A stretch of 64,000 nt of DNA from Bursaphelenchus xylophilus (lineage: Eukaryota; Nematoda; Chromadorea; Rhabditida; Aphelenchoididae), in assembly GCA_904066235.2 (NCBI GenBank), contig CAJFCV020000002.1, positions 10,726,001 through 10,790,000 on the forward strand. Direction: 5' to 3'. Each line of letters begins with the position of its first letter. Position 1 is the first letter of the stretch. Both the position numbers and the translations under genes were made by a program. Below the pieces are notes generated by a model. It worked only from the letters and a program-made list of their open reading frames with translations, was not told where the DNA came from and did not search any database. Positions 40,514 to 52,500 of this stretch are shown one piece after another.

Positions 40514-43500
40514 TCAAAGTTCCACTTCATCGTCATCGGATTCGATGACAACTCTTTGACGTTTCGCGTCGGTATCGCTGTCACTGTCCGGCTCCTTGTA
40601 GCTGATATCCGCGGCAGCCCGTTTACGCGTCCCATTGCTGGATTCTGGCTTCGATTTGGCTGGAGAGCCATTATCAGCATCAGAATCAGCATCTGACGCA
40701 GAATCAGCATCATCGTCCGAGATGGTGACAACTTTCTTTTTAGGCGCTGATTTTTTGGGCGTTGCTTTTCTAGCCGCTGATCTTTTCGTTGGCGTTATTT
40801 TTGCATCAAAATCTGCGTCAGAATCAGCGTCTGATGCTGAATCAGCATCGTCCTCGGAACCGCTGCTGATCTCTCGCTTTTTGGGCGTAGCCTTTTTTGG
40901 TGTGGTCTTTTTAACTACTGGCTTTTTCACCGCGACAATATCAGCATCAGAATCAGCGGCCGAAGCGGAATCAGCATCGTCCTCACTGTCAGCGGCAGCT
41001 TTCTTCTTCGGAGTGCTCTTCTTTCCGGCAACTTTTGGAGTTGATTTCGAGCTGGTGGCTGGGAGTAGATCGCTCTCGCTATCCTCCTCTTCCCCATCCG
41101 AGATCACAAAGCTTTTGCTTGCCTGAGCGGCGGCTCTTCGACCGGTCGTCTCTCGTTTTGGTGGAGGAGTGGCGGGAAGAATTTCGGCGTCATCGGAGGA
41201 AATTGAGCCTTCAGACTCGTCGCTGGCCCATTCTTTCTTCTTTTTCGGCTTGGGAGTGGTCGTCTTCTCTTTGCGAGGCTTCTTAGGGGTGCTCTGAAAA
41301 TCGACAGGTCAATTTGAAAAAGCTAAGAGCCATGTTTAGATGTGGCAATAAGATTTATGATTCAAATACAGTTGGGGACCTGATTTAGTGGCAAAAAACG
41401 TTCCATTTTGCATCGGGGAAGTGTCAAAAATGTGGCAAAATACCTCCCTCTCCAAGTGAAAAAAACTCGGATTTCAAAAGCGCGCCAGCTCTTTTTGTGA
41501 GGGAGCCCTTCAAAACAAAGTTTTTTTTTCACCTGGAGAGGGAAGCATTTTGCCACATTTTTAATGCTTCCCGGATGCAAAATGGTACGCTTTTTGCCAC
41601 TGGATCGTGTCCTTCACTGTAGGTTGATCTAAACACCGTTAAAGATCTGTACAATGAACTTTTTTTTTATCAGAAAGCCTGTCTATAACAAATTTGTGAG
41701 GTCTCAAGAGTAATAATCCTTATAAGGAAAGTGCCTCAAGCGCGACTAGAAAATATTTATACTGTATTGTAGAATTTGATATCAAAAAATCCGCTCTTAC
41801 CGCCTCCCCATTCTCTCCATTCTCCTCTTTCAGCTTCCTCTTCCTTGGGCTTGGAGTGGCATTCGGATCCTTGGGTTCTCTCGCTTTTTTCACTTTGGTT
41901 TCGTACTTTTCTTTCATCGCATCCAACGTCGGAGCAATTCGGATTGCCTCTGGGTTCGGTTTTACGTCCTGCAAATATGTCATCATATTTCGTTATTCCG
42001 GACTTGGCATTTTAATACTGTTATTTGGCCGGTACAGTTACTTTCGAAGTGAGTTGGGAAACGAAATTTCAAAACAAATTTTGTTTGTTTCCAACCAGAG
42101 ATTGCCACGGTTAAAATTTCGGCCCCGGCTCCGGCTCTTAGCTCCCAGAGCTGGAGCCGAGGCCAAGTTTGCAGCTCCGGCTCCGGAGCTGAAAAATTTT
42201 AAAAATATTTTTCCAAATAAAAAGTTATTAGTGCCAGAGATCACACACCCAACGTTTTTGCAGTATGCATCACATCTTTACCAGTATTTTTCAAGCAATT
42301 TGGTATAACAAGATCATGGAATTTTTACTTTTCTGAAAGCTGAGAAGTCTGGCTCCGACTTTGGGCTCGGGGGCCGGAGCCGCACCCAAAATTACCGGAG
42401 CCGCTCCGAGCCGGAGCCAAGAGCCGGCTCCGGAGCCGTGGCAATCTCTGGTTGGGAAATGAAATTTCAAAAAAAATTTTCTTTGTTTCCAACCAGGGAA
42501 ACAACGTCGGTAAGATTCCTAACAGTAAAATAATTATACAGATATATTATTAATAAGGATGTACAATGTCACCACAGTTTTTTCTCATCGTTATTTTTAC
42601 AGTAGACCAAGAAATTTTTTGGAAATTCCGTTTTTTACGCCGTAAAAAACAATATTGAAAAGTGCAGTGGCGGACCGATGCAGTGGCAAAAAATATATCT
42701 TTTTGCATCCGGGAAGTATCAAAAAAGCAGCGAAATACCTCCCTCTTCAAGTGAAAAGACTCCAATTTCAAAAGCACACCTCTTTTTTCGGGAGGGACAC
42801 CCTTCAAAACGGAATTTTTTAAGTTGAAGAGGGAGGTATTTTTCTGCATTTTTGATACTTTTTGGATGCAAAATGGTACATTTTTTTGCCACTATACTCA
42901 ATTTTGTGCCAAAAATTGGTCGAAATTTAAAATTCAATTTCCAAAAGTCGATAACTAATCCTGTAGTGGTCCGATTTGGACAGTTCTTGGATGTAACAGT
43001 AGTAGGAGTCTTAGACTTTAACTTAGGGGTAGTTTCTAATTTACAAGTCGTTAGAAAATTTTTATAAGGGTTATGTCAACTGGGGGTACTTTTTAGGACA
43101 TTTTTTGTCATAAGTCCCAAATAACGCTTCGATGGGCTGAACCATGTTATGCCGTTACTCAGTAGGGTACCCTCTTTCATTTCTGCATGGAGGTGCCGAC
43201 TCATCCGGAAAGGGTTAAGAGTTTTCAGTTAAAGTGACTTACCACCATCCCTTTAGCCAACTTCTTTCCAGCTCTCTTCCCCGAATCATCCTTGTTCAAT
43301 TTCGCGATGGCCTTCTTAATACAATCTTCCAGGTCAGTTTTTTCCTTCTTCTCCTAAAATATAAAAAAATAAGCTTGATCTTTTCTGCCGTATTTTACAA
43401 TTGAAAATTTTACCAACCTGTTTATCCAAGGCCTCTTCAAACACCTTGAGATCCTCTTCGTAAAGATCATGCCAAGTCTTGAGCTGCAGCGTTTGCAGTT

Positions 43501-46500
43501 CTTTCTTCATCTTCTCGGCATCAGCCAACAATTTCTCCTTCTCTTCCATGGACAGACTCCACAACTTCATGCCAAGTAGGTAGTCGTAGTCGCGGATTTT
43601 GGCTTGGCCATCGTCTTCGGACTGAACGAAAAAGGTATAAAAATTGCAGAGGGCTCTTTACAGTAGATTCTTATCTATTAATTTGCTGAAATTTCTACTT
43701 TGTATGCTAGTGATCAGTTGAGGACCTGATCCAGTGGCAAGAAGCGTGCGATTTTGGATCCGGCAAGTATCAAAAAATGTGGCAAAATACCTCCTTCTCC
43801 AACTAAAAAAACCTCGCTTTTAAAAGCGGATTTTCTTTCACTTGCAGAAGGAGGTATTTTGCTGCATTTTTTATACCTCCCGGAATCAAAATGATACGCT
43901 TCTTTGCCACTGTATATTACAAGCTATTGCAGGGGGTCGAAGAGTCAATTTTAGGCCAAAAAGAAAAGCCAACCCCTTACAAAAGTCTGTTAAAAATAAT
44001 GAGCGCAAAGTAGTCGCTGCGGCAACGAAAAGCAATTTGATTTTGTTGCGACACAATTCAGTTTCTTGTCGGCAATGCAATTTTCTCAGTGTTCTCATTA
44101 TTTTCGCAACGGACTCCTATCAGTCTGTCGGGAAAATAATGTGGATTTGTCGCAACAAAATGTCTCTCCTCGTCCCAGTCGCGCGCCAAATTTCCAGCCG
44201 CGGCAAGCCGTCGCAAAGCGGCAATAGGAAATTCTAAAACGCGACAAACCCACATTATTTTCCCGACAAACTGATACAATAGACAATACGTCCTGATAAT
44301 TTATCGTTAGTGCAAAAAGAAAAACAAAAACTGTGAAAGGGACTTTTTTCGTGATTTTCGCAGCTATGCTTCATAGCCGCACTGTAAAAGTTATCAGGAT
44401 TTTTTGCCCAGAGACAAACGTGTAATTTGTTATATTTTTAGGTTCCTAACGATCCTACAGTGAAGGACCTGATCCAGTGGCAAAGAACGTATCATTTTGC
44501 ATCCGGAAAGTATCAAAAATGTGGCAAAATGCCTCTCTCTCCAACTAAAAAAAACTCCGTTTTGAACTGCGCGCCCTTTCCCTCACAAAAAGAGTGGGCG
44601 CGCTTTTGAAATCGCAGTTTTTTCACTTGGGGAGGGCGGCATTTTGCTGCATTTTTGATACTTTCCGGATGCAAAATGGTACGTTTTTTGCCACTGGTCA
44701 GGTCCCCCATTGTACGTGGGCTAATCTCGGCCTCAATAAAATTCGTGAGATCAATGAAATAGTTTGTTATAGAAAGGTTTTTGTTGCAAACGGGTTCGTT
44801 GTACAGAGCGTCTGTAGTAAGAGTACCGATGATTTATTACAATTATCAACTCTGGCCAATGTATCAGGTCCGCCACTGTACATTCACAGTGAATATTAAT
44901 TTCACTATGAATTTTCTTACCTCCTCTTCCTCCTCGTCCACCGCGACCTCTCCATACTCTTCCAGCTCCTTTTTCTTCCTCTCTTCTCTCCATTTGATCT
45001 CGGGATCCGGCTTGAAATTGTGCTTCTTCAGCTCGACCACAATCTGCGCCTTTTTCACGTTCTCAATTTTCAGTTCTCCCTTGATTTTCATCAATATAAA
45101 CCTCGCCTTTTCGCTGAGCTTTGAGGCCTGCGCGTCCAACCATCCCTCATTGAACTCCTTCCTCATGATATACACCTTGCGCCGCGTGTCAAAGAACTCT
45201 TGGCAAATCTCCTCGGGCGATGAGAACTTGCGCAAACAGCCGCTGGCGTCGAACAGCACCATCGATGTGGTGTTGATGACGGTCTGGAGTTTGAAAACTT
45301 TATGGAGACCCTCTCTTTCGGCTTGTCTCAGCTTTTCGGGCGTCATTTTTACCACGAATTTCACTGTCTCTTCGGTATGATACTCCTTAAAGTCGATGAT
45401 TTGCATATGCTTGTCGGAGCCGTCCATCATTGGCTCCAGAACATTCTCTTTATAAGCTTGAGTCCATGTCTTCACCGGCAACTCCGTTATCTCCACTGTA
45501 TCCTCATTTAGTGTTGCGATTTCACCGCTACAGACGTATCGTGTGTCGTCCAGCTTCGTGATGACTCCTTGGAATTTTTTGTACCACGGAGTCAGCGGCT
45601 TCATCAAGTCCCCGCGGATCAATCGTCGAATATTCTCAACGATCTCGCGAGGATTATAATTCGGTATTTTTGTCGACCACGCCGTTCCAATCCCTTCGGC
45701 GCCGTTCACAAGCACCGTGGGGATGATTGGACAGTACCATTCGGGCTCGATCCGCTGATTCTCCTCGTACAGGAAGCGCAAAACGTTTTCGTCCACGGCG
45801 GGGAACAGAGCGCGCGTCACCGGATTCAGTTGGGTGAAAATGTAACGCGCTGAAGCGGCGTCTTTTCCACCCAAGAGCCGGGTACCCAGCTGACCGATGG
45901 GAAGGAGGAGATTGATGTTGTTGGAGCCCACAAAGTCCTGAGCAAGGTTGACGATGGTCGCCATTAAACTTTGCTGAAAACAGCGCTTATATTTATCTTT
46001 TTTTTTAAATCAAGCATGACAAAATTGTAGGGGAAGTACCCCAAGTGTCACGCTCAGATTTTGAGGAAACTTGGCGCAAATTTAAATTAACTTTTTCAAA
46101 GAGATATTCGAGCCTTCCAACTTGCACGTTGCAGAAATGGGCGAGATTTTGAGATCGAAAGTTGGCAAAAAGGTGACACTTTTTTGCAAATTTTAGCATC
46201 AAAAATTTCATGACTTTTTACAGGGCCTTTCAAGAAACGTGAAGGAAAGTCGGAGGCTATAACTTCCGGCGGGGCTGGCGCAGAGCCTTCGTTTGTGGAA
46301 TACGTATCTTTAAGCGACATAATTTTTTGTATATGAAATAACAAGATGTTAAAGTGCAAACTGATAACTGAGGTCGCTACGGCCTTTTGAAGAAGGGCCC
46401 TTTTACCCCGAAAACCTGTGTTTTGTGGTTGAAAATGATTGAGAATTTTTGATCTTTTTCGGTTGAAAAATCACCAAGAAATATCGGATTTTTTTTGGGA

Positions 46501-49500
46501 TTTTGGATAGAGCTAACGTTGAAGACAGGGAAGGGAATTTCCAGCACGCTGCAAATTTAGCAAAACTTCGGCTACACAAATTTTCACGTATTCTAACGCA
46601 TATTTTTTACTACGAAAAATTGAGAAATACCCGTTTACCTCGCCATGATGATAAGCGCTCATTTCGCCGACCGCTCCGGCCAACTGTGCCACCTTGACTT
46701 CTCGTTTGTCCGCCCTCTTAAAACACGTGAAAAGGACCTTTCGTTGTCCCGGCTTCAGCCCATCCACCAACGACGGAATCGACCGTTCATTGTCCATATT
46801 CGAGAACAAGACCAGCTCCTTATTAACGAATTCACTATACGAGATGGTTCTCGTATCCTTGTTGTACAAATACTCGTCGGCTTCGCCGATTTCCCGGCGC
46901 AATTTCCGTTCCTCCATCCACTTGGTCAGCCATTCCTTGCGTTCTTCGATTTTCTTCTTGGAAAAGGCCAACTCGACGACGTTGTCGTCGCCAGGCCCAT
47001 CGTATTTGAAGCGGATCCGATGCCGCTGCATGTCCGAAAAGTACTCCTTGGCCTCTTTGGCCGTCGACGTTCCCAATCCCTTGTAATATTTGATCTTGTA
47101 GGTCCTCCAGTTGGGCGTCGCGTCGCGCCATTCGTGGTATTCGGGGATGGAGAAGAAGGAGAGCTCTTCTTTGTTTTTGATCGCTTTTACGATGGGAGTA
47201 ATGAACTCCTCGATGAAGTTGTTTTTGATGAGATTTGGCCAATTGTGATGGACAAAGTTGATGACGAGACCTTTGATGTGACTGCCATCTTGATCCTGAA
47301 AACAGAGCGATAAATGTTAGCAGTGTGAGGTAAAATACGAAGTTTATATGTATAACATCCATAATTTTTGCGTATATTTTAGATCTAAAGTTGGGAAATT
47401 CTGGGCATCGAGGCCTGGCTATAACAAACAATTTCTGAGGCTTCAGGGGTCTCATATTTTTTAGTCCAATGTAAGCCTCTAGAGTACTGTCTATCTTTCT
47501 AGTCCATCCGAGAAGTCGCTGATGTGATTTTGTCGACATACACAACAAGAGCTCATTTTGCACTGTGTGTAGTGTAGGATCAACGTAGATAGGTAGAGGA
47601 TAGACACGAGATTAGAAATAAGGTTTATTGACACCACCGCACAAAGGAAAAGAGAGATGAGATTAATGTTCTATAATTGGTGACGAGACGTTGCTTTTAT
47701 ATTGGTTGGTTTATGCTAATTTGCTTGGGAATTGTGGAGACGTTTGACGCTCCACAACACTGTGCAAACTGTTGCGTTTTGCACCGTGCAATGGGCTTTT
47801 TTGGACTGCCACCGGCACCCTGACGTTTTTTGCACAGTGCAAACGCCAAACATCACTCCAGCGACCTTGTGAACGGACTAGCAGCTATCAATTTGTAGGC
47901 ATCCCTTAATTTTCTTGCCCTATGCAATTTGTCCTGGAAAGGATTTCAGCGGCTTTGTGAACGGAAGAATTAAAGCATCATAAAGAAAAAGCTCTGAAGA
48001 AAAAACTAGGGCAAATAATTTCAACGGCGTCATTCACAAATTTTAGAGGAACAGCGAAATCCAATTGGTAAGAGTTGGTTTTGATTTCGAACCCTTATTT
48101 CAGTCTGTCGGAAAAATAATGAGCACTCTGTCACAGCGAAAATCGCATCGCCGCCGAGAAAATCAAATTGTGTGTTTTTTACTTCAGCGACGCGAATGGC
48201 CCAGCAAAATTTGGTCAATGTTTTCCTGACAGACTGTTATGATCTATAAGATTTTTTTTCTCCTAATTCCCTACCTGATCCGTCATGATCATGATCTTCC
48301 CATATCTCAGAGTCTTCATTTCCTCCGCTGTCGCATACTTCAGCTTATACTGTAGCCCAACAATCTTCAAGACCGCGTTAATCTCCGCATTGTCCATGAT
48401 TTGCTTGTGATTCGCATCACGCACATTCAGCATTTTTCCTCGCAGTGGAAACACACCGTAACGATCGCGGCCCACAACTCCAAGCCCCGCGACAGCCATA
48501 GTTTTGGCGGAATCTCCTTCAGTCAGGATCAATGTGCAAAGATGGGAGTTCTTGGTGCCGGCGTCGTTCGCATCCTCCAGTTTGGGAATGCCCTTGAGTT
48601 TTGAGGTCTTCTTGGACGAGCATTTCTTGTCCTGCTGTTCCATTTGTTTGAACCGGACCCATGACATGACAGCTTCGACAATTCCGCATTTCAAGGCTTC
48701 ACGAATAAATTTCTCGGAGGGCTCGCATTTGGAGCCGAAACTTTTGGCCTGAAAATGATGAGTAGGATTTAAAAATAGGTGTTCAAATGTAGAAACAAAT
48801 AACTTGAACATAGTGACAGGTAAAATTTGCGACCCGAGTTTTCAGGTCCGCGACGGCTCGGGTTAACACCAGAGCGATCGGTAGGACAGGTGGATACCAA
48901 AGAAAATGTTGTAGGAAGTGCCTACCAAGACCCGTTGGTAACTTCGGCGAAGGCTCGGCGGAGACTTTACGGGGACTTTCATTATCACTACATTTTATAA
49001 CTTTAGCTACTGAGTTAAAATATATGTCGACTTCGGTTAGTTATACTAGGTTTATTTATTATAATAACCTAAACCCAAAGATAAGATGGGCTCGGACGCG
49101 ACCGTCCGGCATTCTCACTTATTCCATTCATCCTTTGATCCGATCCTCGATTTTGCCAGATCGAGGTGGGCGGAGTTTAGACTTGGGATTACAATGGTAG
49201 AGAGATATTGTACATTCGTATGAGATTGTTATAGAATCTCACAACTGCTAGCCTTTGTTTTCTTGACCCTGAGGTACTGTAACATACAGAACCGAAGAAA
49301 CGAACAAAACATGCTCCAAAAAAATCAGTAAGCTTTACTGGATGTTATTGCAGCAAATGTTACAGTAACTCAGGGTAGGGAAAACTAACGTTAGTAATAG
49401 CTAAAATTACAAAAAGTGGACAAATGGAAAGTCTTCGTCAAGTCTTCGCCGATCCGTCGCCGAGCGTCCGCCGACCATTTAGAACGACTTTGCCAGGCCC

Positions 49501-52500
49501 TGTAGGCACTTACTACAACCTTTTTTGGGGTATTCACTTGTCCTAGGCCCCGAATTGGTTGATTTTTCGTCGACCCGAACTGTCGCCGACCAGCAAAGCC
49601 GAGACGCGCAAAATGGCATTGACTCAAAAAGTCGTAGCCTTCCTTTGATTTTAGGCCAAAACCTACGACGTAGTTTTCAAAAGAATGACCTCAAAACAAA
49701 CTACCTTACCTGCAAAGTCATTGTCTCTTTGGTCTGCGAATCGAACGTTGGATTCTCCACCAACGCATTGACAAAAATCCAGATATGATTCTTGACTTGG
49801 AACGGCTTCACAGTAATCCCGGACTTTCCAACTTTTTTCTTGATGGTCTCAATTAACTTCGAGACCACTTGATCAACAACATAATCAACATGCCGACCTC
49901 CTTTTGTGGTCGCAATCGAGTTTGCAAACGAAACTTGTTGAAATCCTCGGTCCGACACGGTCAAAGCGATCTCCCACCGAGGATTTACTGATTCGTACGC
50001 CACTTTGTAGGGCTCTCCGTCGTGGGTTTGGTTCTTGGTGTACTGCTCGACGTATTGCTTGAAGCCTTGGCACTGAAAAGGGTCGATATTTCTAGTTAAT
50101 TTACAAGACAAATGCAATTTTATTCTTTTTTGGGAGAGAGTAGGCGAAACGCGGAGAGAGGTCAGAGAGAAAACACTGTTTGGCCGTATCCTTGTCAGTT
50201 TTGTGCAGAAAAAAGTGATTTTTTGTGGAAACATTACTCTCTACGGCAGAAATAGCTATGAAACTTTTCATGCCAAAATTCGTAAAAAAAATGTGAAATT
50301 TTTGTTAACTTGTGACCTAATAAAAATGTCAGTTGTTTCTGCAAAGTGCAAGCTAGAAGTTTCAAATATGCTCTAGAACATTACATTCTACAGTTGCATG
50401 AAGTATTTGCTTCTAAACTTGACAAGAAAGGCTCTTTTTTTGCCAAAAAAGTATCATTTTTTGGCAAAAACTCCCACTATTATTCTTTTTGACTTGAAAA
50501 GTAATCAAAATTATAAAAAAAACCCCCTTACAGGAATTAATTTCCCATTCAAATAAACCTTGACGCCTTTGGTGGAGCCAGCCACGTCAAACGCTCTTCG
50601 GGACATCAAAGAGACAATATCATCGTCCAATTTGTCCATTTTGAACTTCTTCAGATCCGGCGAAAACGTGACTCTTGTGAAGTCCTCTGGATCATTTTTC
50701 GTAATCTCTGGATCCGCATCTTTTGTCATGTTCTTGATCCAGGTCTGAAAATAGCATATATCATTTAGAAACAACGTATTTTAAAAACCAAAATTTCAGT
50801 TTGAACATGAAAACTTACCTGCTTGAACTTCTTCTTGTCATGCTTCGAACTGGTCTCCAAAGTGAATTTGGTCGAGAAAATATTGCATAATTTTGCACCA
50901 TAGCCGTTCCTCCCGCCGGTCACTTTTTTCTCCTCGTCATTATAATTGGATGACGTCAGTAAGGTCCCAAAAATCATCTCTGGAACATACATCTTCTCGA
51001 CTTTGTGCATTACAACCGGAATTCCCTTGCCGTTGTTCATGATGGAAATCTCGTTTTTGTCTCTGGAAAAGAGGAGGTAAAATACGACACGCTCCACAAA
51101 AAGAGCGACTTGATTTGGAAGAGAGGCCCTCACGCGTGCGGCAGAGAGGTTTCTGATGTGCGCTCGAGCTTATGTACAGTGAGGGACCGGATTCAATGGC
51201 AAAAAACGTCTCATTTTGCATCCCGGAAGGGACCAAAATGTCTCCAAACCCTACCCTTCTCTAAGCTAAAAAACTCCGTTTTGAAAAGCGCGCCCTTTCC
51301 TTCAAGGCGGGCTTTTCAAAGCAGAGTTTTTTAGCTTAGAGAAGGGAAGGGTTTCAAGTCATTTTGGTCCCTTCCAGGATGCGAAATGACACGTTTTTTG
51401 CCTTTGGATCAGGTCCCTCACTGTAAAGCGATTTACACACATGTATGTACGCAACGAAACTCAAAGCAGCAAACTGTAAGAGGCCCAAAGATTACTTGTT
51501 ATAGAAAGTTTTTGTACTACAGTGACGGACCTAATCCAGTGGCAAAAAACGTTCCATTTTGTATCCGGGAAGTATCAAAAAATGTAGCAAAATGCCTCCG
51601 TCTCCAAGTGAAAAAACTTGGCTTTGAAGGACGTGCCCTCTCTCTGACAAAAAGAGCACGTCAAACTGAGGAGTCCGGTGACCGGAATAGACTCTCCGCT
51701 ATCGGTTTTTTACACTTTGTCTTGATTTCGCAGAGAAAGAGAGAAAAAAGACACGAAAGATCGCACTCTCTGGCCCCAAAAATTCCCCATTTCTTCCTCG
51801 ACAAAACTTTTTTTCGCGTTTTTTTTTGGCAAATTACCAATCCATTCACCGGACTGTTTTAGCTTATATCAGTTTGACGTGCGGCGCGTTTTTGAAATCC
51901 GAGTCTTTTTATTTGGAGAAGGAGGCACTTTGCTACATTTTTTGATACTTCCTGGAAGCAAAATAGTGCGTTTTTTTTGCCACTGGTCAGGTCCCCCATT
52001 GTACGTGGGCTAATCTTGGCCTCAATAAAATTCGTGAGACCAATAAAACAGTTTGTTATAAAAAGTTTTTGTTGCAAACGGGTTCGTTGTACAGAGCGTC
52101 TGTAGCGAGAGTACCGATGTTTTATTACAATTATCAACTCTGTAGGGAAAATAATGAGCACCCTGTCGCATCGAAAATCGTATCGCCGCTGAGAAAACAA
52201 GTTTTATCGGGGCAAAATCAAAATGTTTTTCATTTCAGCGACGGACATTGTGCTCATTATTTTCCCGACAGATCGATATCAGTCTGTCGAGAAAATAATG
52301 TGGATGTCGCATGAAATCATCAAAAAAAAATCCTATTTTGATAACACCCTCCTCACTTTTTGATATCAATTCGGATCGTGTTCATCTTCGGGTCTCGTTG
52401 TTTGTTATCCGCCGCATTCACCAGGATCTCATCGAAGATCTTGTACAGTCCGGGAACGTACGAAATATCCCGCTGAACCAGCCGATCCTCCTCCTTATCG

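Noticed and set aside
40635..41126. 163-aa Ser/Ala-rich plus-strand protein
   Set aside because: Antisense of the acidic top-2 tail.
46645..47313. 222-aa plus-strand frame
   Set aside because: Antisense of top-2 exon 8, which carries family motifs on the other strand.
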